A DNA stretch of 64,000 bases from Scedosporium boydii (taxonomy: Eukaryota; Ascomycota; Sordariomycetes; Microascales; Microascaceae), in NCBI GenBank assembly GCA_002221725.1, contig NJFT01000108.1, positions 62,001-126,000 on the forward strand, written 5' to 3'. The notes below the pieces were generated by a model that saw only the letters and a program-made list of their open reading frames with translations, was not told the origin of the DNA and did no database searches. Of the stretch, positions 11,992-24,000 are shown one piece after another (position 1 is the stretch's first letter; each line of letters opens with the position of its first letter). The translations under genes and the position numbers were made by a program.

Positions 11992-12358
11992 AATCTGACT
12001 TTAATATTCGAATGTGTAGCATGGATGGACTATTTTTTTTTTTGTCAGGACATCAGAAACTGGCGGTTTGCCGTTCTTAATAGTCGTCATCAGCGTCGTC
12101 GTCGTCTTTGTTGGAGAATTTGTTAGTGAGATGATGACGCTTCAAATCCGACAGCGGCATTAATGCACCCCACCTTCCCTTCGCTCTCAAGACTTCATCC
12201 CACTTTCAACATCAAATCGCCACAGCTCATTTCGAACAATCCTGACCTGGCCTCGAGTCGACATTTTACTGAAATCCTCAGAACTCAAAGAGGATAGTAT
12301 CCATCGATAACGGGAAAAGAAATTGCACTAAACAAAGTTACCGTCTCCCCGCCCCAAA
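11992..12358. other. Intergenic region before the PITH gene
   Basis: 367 bp holding the 3' end of the NACHT-ankyrin gene and the promoter/5' leader of the PITH gene. A GTCGTCGTCGTC-like triplet run occurs near 12090-12105. No gene was seen. Confidence 0.6.
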
Positions 12359-13153
12359 ATGTCCCACCACTGTCACGACGAGCACCATGACCATGGAGGC
12401 CACGGGCACGACCACGGCGCACACGACCACTCGGACGACATTACGCCGGCGCTTCAGTTCTCGCTTTACCAACACATCAACTTTGACGAGATCGTTACGT
12501 TTAATGAGGCGCGGTTTGGTATGGGCCGCGACGTCGTGAAGAAGACGTGGGCGGAGAGGCTCAATAACGAGCCTGAGCTCGAAAGCGACGCCGATGAACA
12601 ACTCATCATGAATGTGCCGTACGTAGACTACTCAATTTTTTTTCTCACTTCGGTTGCAAATTGACTACGCAGCACTCTTAAACAAACCCATGAGACAACC
12701 GAGAAACTAACTCCCCAAACCAGCTTCACCGGCCAAGTAAAACTCCATTCCATCTCCCTCCGCACCTCCAACTCCCCTTCCGCCCCCAAAACCCTCAAAG
12801 TCTTCATCAACCACGAAAAGCTCGACTTCTCCACCGCCGAAGAAGCCGAGCCCACCCAGACCTTCGAGCTCTCGCTCACCTCCGACATCCAGGAGCTCCC
12901 CGTCAAGCGCGCCCTCTTCGGCAAGGTGCGCCGGCTGTCGCTCTTCTTCGTCGACAACTTTGGCGAGGGCGAGGAGGACGTTTCGAGGATCGCGTATGTT
13001 GGGTTCAAGGGCGAGTGGATGCAGCTGGGGAGGGCGCCGGCGAATATCTTGTATGAGGCGGCGGCGAACCCGAGTGATCATGAGGTGAAGGGTGTTGGGG
13101 TGAATAAGATGGGGTATGGGATTGGTGGGGGAGGGAGGGGGAGCGGGTTTTAG
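12359..13153 (+). CDS. PITH domain protein (PITHD1-like)
   Basis: Exons 12359-12618 and 12724-13153, with a 105-bp phase-2 intron (GTACGT...CAG), give 229 residues. The first 26 residues are a histidine-rich segment (MSHHCHDEHHDHGGHGHDHG), common in fungal members. The PITH domain then covers most of the protein: QHINFDEIVTFNEA, LIMNVPFTGQVKLHSISLRT, LKVFINHEKLDF, and the terminal VSRIAYVGFKGEWMQLGRAP. The fold is a jelly roll also found at the C-terminus of thioredoxin-like TXNL1, which binds the proteasome. No thioredoxin domain is present here, so this is the stand-alone PITHD1 type. Its cellular role in fungi is unknown to me. The His-rich tail may bind metal, which is inference only. Confidence 0.92.
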
Positions 13154-13566
13154 GGGGGGGAGAAGATGGGACGGACATTAAGATGAATGTGGATTTCGAG
13201 TGTGAAAATAAAAATGGCACTCGTAGAAACAACTGCCCTGCTCGAGACTCAGAGCAGCATCTGGGTGAAGCTCTTCGTAAGGTGCGTGACAATAGCTAAT
13301 CACACTGTACAAGATACCACCGCCACATGTGGCTTGCAACCCCTAACACGTGCACCAGCCTCACTTTGACCCAATTGAAGCAATGGCAAAAAAATCTCAA
13401 AGCCTCTCATGAGATCCAACGAAGCCAGAAGCACCAAAGCTCTGCTTCCGTCGGCGAGCATCTTACCCACCAAATACCAATAACCTCGACGTCCCACCTA
13501 TCAACCCGAATGCTACGAAGAAACTAAACTAAACGAAGAAAACAACAAGCTCAACATCCCACAACA
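13154..13566. other. Intergenic region before the uL3m gene
   Basis: 413 bp between two plus-strand genes. The last 60 bp are A-rich, fitting a 5' leader. No further feature was recognised. Confidence 0.6.
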
Positions 13567-14628
13567 ATGGCGCCCCGACTGACCCTCGGGGTCCGCCTAC
13601 CACCCCCATCCTCCCTCCAACTCCCCCCGAAATCCACCTTCTCCCTTCCCCTCCGCCTCCTCCTCCCACGCACGACGACCCGCGGCGTCCAATACGGCTG
13701 GAACACCTCCCCCAAACGCAACAAGCACGCCCGCTTCCGCCAAGTCACCTCGGGCCTACCCCCCCTTACAACGGGACCCGCCGCCGCCCTCCAGCGCAAG
13801 GAGGCCACGACGCCGCCGCGGACGGGCGTCCTCGCCATCAAGAAGGGCATGAGCGCCGTGTACCAGGGCAAGAAGCGGATTCCCTGCACGGTGCTGCAGC
13901 TGGATCGCGTGCAGGTCGTGGCGAACCGGACACGTCAGCAAAACGGGTACTGGGCCGTGCAGATCGGTATGGGTGCCAAGAAGCCCGATAATGTGACGAA
14001 TGCGCAGTTGGGATACTACGAGGCGAAGGGAATTGCGCCGAAGAGGCATCTTGCTGAGTTCAAGGTGAAGAATGAGGAAGGGTTGTTGCCTGTTGGCGTG
14101 CAGCTTTGGCCGGATTGGTTCGCCAAGGGCCAGTATGTGGATGTGAGGGCGAATACGAGGGGTATGGGTTTCGCTGGTGTCATGAAGAGGTGGGGATTTG
14201 CTGGTCAGCCGGCTAGTCACGGTAACTCGAAGAATCACAGGACGCTGGGTTCCGTAGGCGCCTCTCAGGGTTCGGGTTCGAGGATTCACCCCGGCAAGAA
14301 GATGCCTGGTCGGATGGGCGGTAACCAGGCTACCGTGCAGAACCTCAAGGTGCTCCAGGTCGATAATGACCTCGGCATCGTCGTCGTGCATGGCGGTGTG
14401 CCCGGCCCCAAGGGCTGTGTCGTCAAGATTCAGGACTCGATCAAGAAGAAGGATCTTACTGATGCGAGGAGGGCTGCGATAAACAAGATGGTCTTGGAAA
14501 GGAACGCTGGTGTCGAGGAGGTAGTGGAGGATGCGAGGAAGAGGCATCTTGAGCTCAAGGAGCAGAGGCAGAAGGTGGCCTTCGAGAAGGCTATTGCCCG
14601 ACAGGAGGCTGAGGCTGGCCTTGCGTAA
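13567..14628 (+). CDS. mrpl9: Mitochondrial large-subunit ribosomal protein uL3m
   Basis: A single-exon gene of 353 residues. The first 45 or so residues are rich in Arg, Leu, Pro and Ser with almost no acidic residues, as expected of a mitochondrial transit peptide. The L3 fold follows from about residue 95: GMSAVYQGKKRIPCTVLQLD, then TRGMGFAGVMKRWGFAGQPA with the conserved SHGNSKNHRTLGSVGASQ, and HPGKKMPGRMGGNQATVQNL, the signature of the bacterial/mitochondrial L3 loop that reaches toward the peptidyl transferase centre. Yeast Mrpl9 is the counterpart. A C-terminal Glu/Lys-rich helix of about 40 residues is an extension. It converges on COA1. Confidence 0.95.
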   Translation: MAPRLTLGVRLPPPSSLQLPPKSTFSLPLRLLLPRTTTRGVQYGWNTSPKRNKHARFRQVTSGLPPLTTGPAAALQRKEATTPPRTGVLAIKKGMSAVYQGKKRIPCTVLQLDRVQVVANRTRQQNGYWAVQIGMGAKKPDNVTNAQLGYYEAKGIAPKRHLAEFKVKNEEGLLPVGVQLWPDWFAKGQYVDVRANTRGMGFAGVMKRWGFAGQPASHGNSKNHRTLGSVGASQGSGSRIHPGKKMPGRMGGNQATVQNLKVLQVDNDLGIVVVHGGVPGPKGCVVKIQDSIKKKDLTDARRAAINKMVLERNAGVEEVVEDARKRHLELKEQRQKVAFEKAIARQEAEAGLA

Positions 14629-14913
14629 AGGGGCAGCCGCTCTTTTCTCGGAGATATGTCATATATTACCTTTTCCTGCGTGTGGATGTGTTGAGGAGCA
14701 TCTCTTGTAACTATACACTGTTGTACATCTAGTCTAGAAGGAGGAAGTTGTGGGAAAAGAAAATGAAGTATGGGGGTATTGTTTCTATAATCAAACATTT
14801 TTCAATGATCCATCTCCACAACCAACTTCTCTTCTCTCCCTCTCCATGGCATGCCAATTCCCTGTTTCTTCCCAATTGACAGTGCCCTGTCATCGCCCTC
14901 CGAACAAACCCCC

Positions 14914-15615
14914 TCATGCAGTCGACCGCCTCAACCCCCTTGTGACATCCAACTCCTCATCCTCACTCAACATATGCGCCCCGGGAATAGCCTTAAACGG
15001 ATCCTGCCCATCCAGCAAATCAATCTTCTTCCCCTCCTCGCCATCCAGCACCAAACTCCACTCCTCCGTCTCGAAAAGCTGCTTCGGCCCGGGCCTAAAG
15101 CTCCTAAACGTCATGGTACCCGTCCCTTTGCTGCCCTTGACCTTGAAGCTGATGTTGATGCGTCCGTGCATCTGGTTCATCTCGCCCTTGATCCAGGGGA
15201 TGCGGTTCTTGAAGTAGATCTCGTCGCCGAGGAGCTGGCGCGCGCGTTCCGAGGTGCGGAGGGCGTAGAGGGTGGAGGAGACGACGGACGAGGAGGATTT
15301 TTGGTAGTTGAAGATTGCGAAGGAGGAGATGGCGACGATGCCGAGGAAGATGGGGAGGGTTGGGAACCACCGGAAGGTGACGGAGTTGATGTCTGGAAGA
15401 AAATATTTAGTAAAATAATGTCTGGTTTACTCTTCTTCTTAGAATTGGGACGGACCTGGAAGTTCACGATCGGCTCGGCGCTCCATCAAAGTCTCGCCTG
15501 CCTTGGGGGCCGGGGTGAGCCAGCGCCGCTGGGTCCGCGCCGCGTTTCGCAAGGGAGTCTGCGGGTTCCGCAGGGCGGAGACGAGGAGTCTCCTCTGGAC
15601 GACCCGGTGGAACAT
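14914..15615 (-). CDS. coa1: Cytochrome c oxidase assembly factor COA1
   Basis: Exons 15456-15615 and 14914-15392, split by a 63-bp phase-1 intron (GTCCGT...CAG), give 212 residues. The first exon (MFHRVVQRRLLVSALRNPQ and on) is basic and free of acidic residues at its start, a mitochondrial presequence. One transmembrane segment (FPTLPIFLGIVAISSFAIF) follows at about residues 60-80. The conserved COA1 core comes next: RARQLLGDEIYFKNRIPWI, GEMNQMHGRINISFKVKG and EEWSLVLDGEEGKKIDLLDG. In yeast Coa1 sits in the inner membrane and acts with Shy1 and Mss51 early in Cox1 maturation. An in-frame ATG 18 bp upstream (15633) is an alternative start. Confidence 0.9.
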
Positions 15616-16093
15616 GGCTGGAGGATCGATCAATTGGGGGATTTTGGAAACGAAGGACTGCGATTCCCCGCTTGAGTAGGGCTGTTGCCGGTTTCTCTTG
15701 TCGTCGAGAAATCTCTTGGTCGGAAAAAGTCAGCCCACTGAAAGCGGAAGTTCCGCTGTGTGAAGTATTCCAACTTTTCTGATCAGCCTGCCATCTGTCA
15801 CCACTTGTATTTCTGTGTAAATGACAAGCCACAGTTTGATATTCGCACCGCCACGAGTTTTATCCCACCCCAACAGTGCATTTTTAGGCATGAACCAAAA
15901 TTTACTGTGCCAAGGGTACCTTGTCGATATCGTCGTCATCGAACAGGCACAGCTCAAGCTCCAAGCTCATCCATACATCTCCAAACTAATAATCCAAAGC
16001 CTCCAACATCTCATCTAATAAACATCCATCTCAACCCAAATCACAGATACACTTATACTCCACTTTAATAGAAGGGCCAAATCCACAAAAACC
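15616..16093. promoter_or_regulatory. Divergent promoter region COA1 / unknown membrane protein
   Basis: 478 bp between the divergent starts of COA1 and the membrane-protein gene. The 80 bp just before the plus-strand start are pyrimidine/A-rich, a usual fungal leader. No specific site was identified. Confidence 0.5.
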
Positions 16094-16829
16094 ATGACCT
16101 CCGAATCCGTAACGGCCCGCCTCCGCCGGCCCTTCACTCGCCACGACTCAGACGACGACTCCCTCCCCTCCGCCATCGACGAACAAGGCAAGTTTCCCTT
16201 CCCCCCTCAACAACCATCTTCCAATCCAAATCCAAACGCCAGCTAACTCCCCCTCTCCTCTTTTCCCCCTAAAAGAACAAGAAACCCTGATCCAAACCCT
16301 CTCAACAAAGAACACCTCCCAAAACACAACCTACACAACCCTCCTCACCACCCTCCCCCTCCTCTCCATAACCCCTTACCTCCTCACCCCAAACCTCCCC
16401 CTCCTAACCCGCCTCCTCGCCATAAAATCCCTCCTGGCGACCTTCTTCCTTCTATACGTCCTCAAGCCCCAAGATACGGGGTTCCCCGCCTTAAACGCCT
16501 GGGCCGCCTCTTCTACCAAACCAAATCCATCGACGTCGAGCAGAAGGAGACCCCAGATCCAGGTTCGACCGGGGGTGTTTCGCGATCTGGACTTGTCGCT
16601 GATGGGCGACAATGGAAAATCTCCCCTCTTGATCTGGTTGCCTTACCTCAACATCGCGCTGGCGGCTGTTCTCGCTCTCACGGGCCTCGTTAATGATCGG
16701 CTACCGTTGTCGCTGGCTTGTCTGCCTGCTCTCGTCTACGGGCTCGTGGTGGCGGCGAAGGCTGTCATGGCGGGCGTGGATCCTGAGAGTGAGCTGAGGG
16801 CGCTCAAGTATGATTACAAGGGCGCCTAG
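16094..16829 (+). CDS. Unknown four-helix membrane protein
   Basis: Exons 16094-16187 and 16276-16829 give 215 residues. The 88-bp intron has a GC donor (AAG|GCAAGT) and an AAAAG acceptor; no GT donor in the right phase was found, so it is called as a GC-AG intron. The N-terminal 40 residues are hydrophilic and Asp/Arg-rich. Four hydrophobic segments are visible: around YTTLLTTLPLLSITPYLL, LLTRLLAIKSLLATFFLLYV, LLIWLPYLNIALAAVLALTG and LSLACLPALVYGLVVAAKAV. A hydrophilic loop rich in Ser, Arg and Pro separates the second and third, and a short cytosolic-looking tail ends LRALKYDYKGA. I do not recognise the family. Colinear codon use and the splice structure support it as a real gene; the function is unknown. 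Confidence 0.8.
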
Positions 16830-17278
16830 GGGCTTCCCTTTTCGACACCGCATTTTTATTTTCCACTTTCAGAACATTTTAATACTAGTCTTGCGATTCA
16901 TGTTACCCTATCGCATTGAAGGCTTTGCTTTTCGCTAGAGTTTTGTGCGGTCTGCTGTCTATATACGGCGTTTCTTATGAATATACCCAACCTTATTATT
17001 CTCACCCCATATCCTCCATCAGCTAGCCGACCATCTCTCTCGCCTCCCGCAAACCCGGACTAAAACCCGAGGAACAATGTTGTCTTCATGTCATTAATAA
17101 ACAATAAAAAAGAAAAAAAAAAAAAAAGAAAAGAGAGAACCGGGAAAAGGAAATGCTAGGCAGAAAGAACCAAGTAAAAGGCCAAACGACAATATCGAAA
17201 TCAAACCACCGCCACACCTTCGTTTTCTTTTCCTCCTTCCTTCCCCCACCGCCTTCTCCGTTTGTTCGTCATCGTTGT
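16830..17278. other. Convergent intergenic region with A-rich tract
   Basis: 449 bp between the 3' ends of the membrane-protein gene and nuc-2. It contains an A-rich tract at about 17098-17140 with two long A runs. No gene was recognised. Confidence 0.65.
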
Positions 17279-20200
17279 TCAAATGTCTATGGACTCGGTA
17301 AATCGCAAAACCCCATAGTTCTTCAACGCTCCGTCAACTCCCTCCGGTAGTCGCGGGAAAGGATCCGCGAACGGGCCCGGCACGTTTGATGACCCGGACA
17401 TGTCCATAACGAGGGCAAGGCCGTGGGATTTGATCGAGTCGATGAGGGCGGGGACCATGTCCTGTCGAATCTTGTCAGTATACGGAGAAAATACACTAGA
17501 TAATCTCCACAGAGACAGTGAGAACAACAGAGAAAGAGAGAGTTTTTACATACCAGTAGGCGCGAGCAGCAGATAAGACCCATAAGATTGTTGCTCGTAG
17601 CAATCCGCACCGCCTCCTTCACCGACAACGTGCCCCTACCGCTACTCTGGATGACATTGGGCGCCGGCATGCTCTCATCCCCCCGGCCGAGCTCATTGCA
17701 CAGGAAGACGGGGAAATTAGGTTGCTTCCAGTTCAGCGCCGTGCAAAGGCTCGCGTTGTACGAGCTGAACACCATCGATCGCACAATATCAGGCGAGTGC
17801 GCGCGCTGGGCCCTGGCGTGGTCAAAGACGATGGAGAGGATCGAGTCGGCGAAAGTGTTGAGATCTAGCGCGGGGCCGAGATTCCATCGCTTCGCTTCCT
17901 CATCGGTTGGGTAGAGGATGTGGATGTTGACGTGCATGCCGTGAGGGATCAGCGGAAGCGCATCGACTAGCCTTATGCCAGCAGTCGCCAAGATGCGGTG
18001 CACCTCGGAGATTTCGTCCAGAGGCCGCGAGGGCAACGCCGCAACAACCTTCCGCGAAGGGCTCTCGCTAGTGAGGGCATCGAATTGCTCAAGCGTGAGC
18101 CGGCAAATAGGGACATCCAATGCGCCGCAAGTGATTGTCCAGGTCGGCCATAGGACGGGTGTTCCATCGCTCGTATACTGTACGTAGAGTCTAACATAGT
18201 CGCCTGTAAGACTTGATCCGGTAACGAAAGTACTCTGGTGCTCTTCGAATTGACTCGTCGCCTTCCAGTACGTCTCGAAATCCGTAATCTCGAGAGTCTG
18301 TCCTTGGAATGGCTTAATAACTTGCGTACTGAAGCTGATTTGACCAATCGCACGAAGCCGCGGGTCGAAGAGCGGCAGGCAGACTGTTCCCGAGCTAGCA
18401 TGGCTCCCGCGGAAAGTGCTGGGTAACGCTACGGTCTTTCCGATAACCTTGGCGCCGTAAGTAGGGAAAACATCGAAATCAAGCGTGAAAGTGTCGAGAT
18501 TATCAACTTGGAAAGAGACGAGTCGGGTATCTTCTTGGAAGGGAAGCATAATATTCTTGGGAATGAGGTCGGAAACCTTAGACGAAATGGTGAGGCGAGC
18601 GGCGGGATACTTGCCGTCGTGGAAAAATACCATCGCAGGCTCATCGGTCTCGTCGAAGCTGAGCTGAACAACAGTCTTTGTATCCAAAAAGTTGTGGCCG
18701 TATCTCCTGAGAGGAATAATCGGTGGCGGAAGCTCGAGAGCGGGAATCGCGTCGGTATCTAGCGACATGGGCGCAGGAGCACTGCTACTTCCCAGGCCGC
18801 CAAACTGAGAGGATGGTTGTCGCATCAACGGACTCGCCCTCGCTCGTTGGTTGTATGGCGTTAAGAGCTTCATGCATGTTAGATGTCCCTCCCACGCAGC
18901 GTAGTAGACGGCAGCGAGACCCTTTTCGTCCACAATATTGGCATCGGCGCCAGCTTCCAAGAGCGCCTCGAGGCACGGTACATTGCCTTCGCTAGCTGCA
19001 TGAACCAAGGGCGTCCATCCATAAAGCTTGTCGACCTGATCGAGGTTCGCACCATATTGCTTAAGTAGCCCGAGCAACTTTGGCGTCCGGACAGACCGGG
19101 CGACGAGGTGCTGGGGGTATAAGCCTTCGGCGTCTGGAACAATCTTGGCACCATTCCCGAGTAGCAATTCCACCACGCGCAGCGATCCTCGCTCGCAGGC
19201 AAGATTCAAAGGTACGTGATCCGTCTCGGATACGGCATCAAGACGCGCCGACTTGGAGATGAGTCTCGACACGCACTCGAATCGGTCATGGATGATGGCG
19301 TGCAACAGCGGTGTGAAATTGTCGTGGTCCTTCAAGTCCAGAGTTTGGGGATTGGCTGTGTCGGTGGTATGTTAGAAATGGAATTCTCCTCTTTCGGATC
19401 GATTACAGATCACAACCGCCGCCATCATTTCTTATCGTCTCCGGCAACTCTGATGTGCCGACTACTACTGTACTCACCTTGTAATAGAGCATCCAGCATA
19501 TCCAACCATCCATGCATGCTAGCATAATGCAGAGGAACTCTTCCGTAGACGTCGGTTCGATCCGCCGCAACACCCTTGGACAGGCCGTACATGAGGACAA
19601 ACGGCTTCCCGTAGATAGCGGCCTGGTGAAGGCAATTCCTTTCATTGATGTCATCCTCGGATTGGATGTCAACCAAACCGGACTCGAGAAGGACGCTTAA
19701 TGTATTCTCGGGCGCTTCGTGGATAGCGGCTAGGAAAGTCCGCGTCACGCGGTCACCAAGAGTGATACCATCACCTCCCGATTCATCGTTAGTAGCCTTC
19801 ATCCGTGTCAACAGATCCTTAAGCGACTCGACATTGCCGGTGATGGTGGTATCGAGGAGGATAAAGTCGACATCGCCATCGTCGGTACCGGGAATATGTT
19901 GGCTCGTAACGACGTGCTCGGGACGTGTATCGAGACCGACATGGTCACCTTCGGCCCAGGCACCAAGCTCCTGTAAGCTGGTCGTTGCTTGGTCGGAAAG
20001 CTCGCTAATAACAGTCGGGTTAAAGAAAGGCTGAACTTCAACAGCTCTTGAAAGGTAAAGCTCTTTCGTCTTCGACTTGGATGTCTTATCCCATTTCTTT
20101 AGAATCTTGGAGAACGCTGTGCCATTGACCTCGACAAATTGCTGTAGTTTGTTCAGATCGGTTGCGAACTGTTGGAAGCCCTCCTCAAGGGCAGCAAACT

Positions 20201-21074
20201 TGGCGGATCGGCGGGCGTTCCCAGGAGGGCGAGACTGTAATGCCTTTTTCTTGTCGAGCAGAGTCTTTAACCGAACTTTGAGCTACACAGTCCGTTGCCC
20301 AGTTAGCCATGCCGCACCGTACGACACAAAAACAGAGCAGACGATATAGCGAAGGAGAAATATGGGTTCACATTCAGCACACATACCTCTGCTTCTTTTT
20401 GCAAGTAAAACGCATTGACTTTCTCAAGCTCCCGTTCCTGCTCGAGTGTAAGTACACCGTCCGGTATAGAGCTCATGGTCGTTCATCTATGGTTGCATTT
20501 TCATACCAGCTGGAAGAAGAAGGTAGCCTTATTCGCTTGGAGCGCGGCCTGGGGGTCGAGAGGTGTGGAGGGTCGTTGGAAATCATTGAGGGTACTCAAA
20601 GTCGGTGTCGCTGACAATTTCTTGATGAGCTGCGTATCAGGGTGGCGTTGTTAGCAAGTGCGTCAGTCATATGGGTCTCTTGACCACAAGAGGAGACTCC
20701 TTCGGCCACGGAAAGCCAGGGTTAGGTCTGCTTGGGCAGACCTTGCTTTTGGCCCAGCCATTTCGTCCCTGCGATAGGTGCTGAGGTAAAGTACGAGAGA
20801 CAACAAGGATATACAGGACCGTGGCGAGTCACATCACACGATCCCACAAAGGTCGGGACTCAGCAATGCCACCAGCGTATTAGGTGATAAGGAGGGGGGA
20901 TCGAAGAAGGGAGAGGGGGACAGGGGGGGAATATTGGGTATTGGGGGGGCGGAACGCTGTGCTGGGCCGAGCGGGGGAGGCGGTCATACCTTTTTGAGTG
21001 CCTTGTAGTTGACGAAACTGGCAGCGTACTCGGGCACCTCAAGCTGGCGCTTTTGAATATGTTTGCCAAACTTC
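17279..21074 (-). CDS. nuc-2: NUC-2/PHO81: SPX-ankyrin CDK inhibitor of phosphate signalling
   Basis: Coding exons: 20990-21074, 20507-20629, 20387-20437, 19478-20282, 17554-19355 and 17279-17461, about 1016 residues. The first coding exon opens with G, completing an ATG whose AT must come from an upstream exon; AT at 21155-21156 followed by GTACTA is the best candidate I see. The N-terminal SPX domain begins KFGKHIQKRQLEVPEYA and binds inositol pyrophosphates in this family. Ankyrin repeats follow in the middle (NERNCLHQAAIYGKPF, GRVPLHYASMHGWLDML, WTPLVHAASEGNVPCLEALL). A C-terminal GDPD-like domain runs from about residue 640 and ends LRFTESIDI. Neurospora NUC-2 (slightly longer) inhibits the PREG-PGOV cyclin-CDK when phosphate is low, letting NUC-1 enter the nucleus. 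Domain order and length fit NUC-2 rather than an active phosphodiesterase. Confidence 0.93.
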
Positions 21075-24000
21075 CTAAATTGGCATTAGCTACATCTCTG
21101 ATCGACGGACGGTTCTATGTTTGGCGCCTTTCTGGTCAGAAGGATCAATAGTACATTTTGCAGGATTTGTGGCCTCTAGGCCCCACAGACGTTGCTAAAA
21201 CTGTCTAATAGAGGCTGACGAAGGATACCACGGAAAGGTCGACACCTCTCGGGTGTGACAAAAAAGGTAATAGGAAGGCGGAGACACGGGCGGCTAAGTT
21301 GCCGGGGCGGTAATGCAGGTTAGCAGGGGGAGCAAGCAGGTTGCTGGCTAGAGTTTCGTAGACAGATGCTCAGGATTGACAGTAAAGGAGGGGGTTGGCC
21401 TGGTGTAACTGGGTATGAGATGAAGGAGGTAGCGTCTGCAAGAGATGCGTGCTTTTGCAATGAACACCACGGCTGTGTCGAATCGATGGCACGTGGTGCA
21501 GTGCGGGCTGCTCGTAGGGCTACAATACCTTGCCGGGGTTGCAGATTGACTGCAGGTGACAAAACAGGTGTGGTTGCCCTCTTGCCTCAAGAATTCTGAA
21601 CGTGATGAGGTAGATCTGCCGTTGGTAAAACAAGATAGGAACCGGTTAGATGATGTCAAAAAGAGTGTATCGCAGGATGGGATAAGACGGAAAGATAGCG
21701 TGAAAGAGAGGGGAGGACTGGTAGAAGCAATGTTCCTCAAGGAAGGGCTAGTACTTGGAGGGGAGTAACTAATATGAAGGCGGGAGAGGTCGCCGGGCCG
21801 TATGAAGGGCATGTGGATTTCACTAAATAGAGGTTACTTCCCTCCAATACGGCCCAATGCTGCGGCAGGTTGTGTGGGGGGTGGTTTCCACGAGGTCGGT
21901 TACTTGATGGAATTGGGGGCCAAGTGAAAGAAGCATCGCTACCTCATCAGCAGAGAGTGACGAGAGAACGGGTGTACAGGTGGGTTGGGGAGACCCAGGG
22001 CCCATCCCATCCCATGGGGTGGAAGTGAAGGGGCGTGTGAGTGAGTGGGGTGTAGGGAATCTTGCTTGTGGAGATGAAAGATGCCCAAGTATCCATGCAC
22101 CCCGAGGTAATCCGACAGCAGGGGGAGAGACAAAAGAACGGGAGAAGGGAAACAGAGTAGGTAGACACGGAGGGGAGACAGGCAGAGAGGGGGAGACTCG
22201 ACTAACTGCAATGGAGGCTGACGCTGTTAAACAAGCGAGTGAGGAAGCGACTCCATCCTCGCGTGTGTCAAGATCGAACGAAGGGTGAGTCAAAGCTGAG
22301 AGGAGACGAAGCTTAGCAACCGATGCTCGAACGAAAAGGATCTCATAAAAACGGAGACGACTGTGCCCTCCTCGGGTCTTGACGAAAAATCGAGCTCAGC
22401 TTATGATGAGAAGGCATGATATTGCGCGGGGGATAGTGTAGAGGAGGGGATTTAGAGAGAATGGGTATTGGTTTGTAAGAGATGGGCAGCGCTTACAAGT
22501 GACCGGGGGAGACCCTCAATGTCAATGACGATATCAACAATGGAGGGGGAATGGGAATCGAGAGACCGATGCAACGATCAAGCGGCCGCGAGTGTCCGGG
22601 GAGTGACTCCGGTGCGAGAATTCGAGCTGCACAGTTCGCAGGTCGGTCCCTCTATGGGGGAACCACGGCGAGCTCACCAAGGGCAAACTCAGCCAGTTGG
22701 TTCGAGAAGAATCTGGCAAGATGGTTCGTTCAGACGCAGGTCGAACGGTTCTGCGGACCAGGATGGAATGGAAGTGGACTGGAAAAGAAAGTCGAGGAGG
22801 CCGAAAAGGTGGCTTCGGTATGTGAATGTGGAAGCTCGGTCGCACTGGTTCATAAGGGAAAAATGAAGCACTTTGAGCTGTTGGCGGTAACGGTAATAGG
22901 CCGAATCTGCAGGGACGGTGGGGTCGTCGCAAAGAAGCTTAGCGCAAGCTCAGCCGGAAGTTAGAGAAGATTTGCGAGAGTACGAAGTAAGTCTAAAAGT
23001 AAACAGGTCGGCGCAACGGGCGGGCGATTCGCACACGATGGATGGTTGCGACGAGATATCGCCCTAAGATGAGAGCGCAAGTCGCAGTGTAAGCTCACAG
23101 TCCCAGAGACAGACGCATGTGTGTCGGCATTAGGCGGGGTGAGCTGGCTGGGCCCTTGATGGGATGACGAGCTTGGTAGGAAACGACTAGGGTTTTTTTT
23201 TTCTGGCGAGAGGAGGGAGGGGGGATGGGCGCTGTGTCGTTCCTTCCGCCCTTGGCGTTTACTGCACCAACGTACCAACACCACTGAACCTCGAAGTTAC
23301 TTGTATCAATGTACCAATGTACTTGTATAAAACGAAGTATAACAAAGTATATATCGAAGCAATTATATTGATTTCAAACTATCGACAACGTTACAATATT
23401 GTACGAATAATGTACAACTACCTCGTGAAATACTTTGTGAGCTACTTCGCGAGCTACTTCGTGCACTATAAAAAGTCTCCATCTCCAAGGCATCAAGTCG
23501 ATTTAGCTTTAGAGCTCTGTTGATCCTGCCTGGCGTCAAATAGTAGCGCCGTTGGAGGGGATTGGAGGGGTCAAGTTTCAACTGTCAGCGATCTACGAAG
23601 TACACGAGAAAAGTACTTTGTGGTTCAGAAGCCCGGTACAGCGTGTTGGTTTGTGGTAGCATTCTATGTTCTATTGCTGGCTCCATCAATGTTCCCACCC
23701 GGTCCACACGTTCCACACGCCTCGATCGCTGATGAGGGTCCTGGTTCTTCTGTCCATCCATGTGTCTTCCTGGTTCCAATATCAAATATCAAATCCAAGT
23801 TTTAGATCGGATCTAACATGAGGGTTCGCACGCCTGGCGACAACTTTACATTAAATAGCGCCTTTGACATACAGCGGTACTTCGACCTAGCCAATATTCA
23901 GGACGAACCAACACCTTAACGGTTCTCGATACTTACAAAGTAATACAAGACTGGGAGCCGTTCTTCAAATTGGGTAATTCGTCCGTTCGCTTCGCGCCCA

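Noticed and set aside
21348..22932. Several frames of 100-155 codons on both strands upstream of nuc-2
   Set aside because: They follow from the purine/pyrimidine skew, which suppresses stops; translations are Pro/Ser/His- or Glu/Gly/Arg-rich without conserved motifs.
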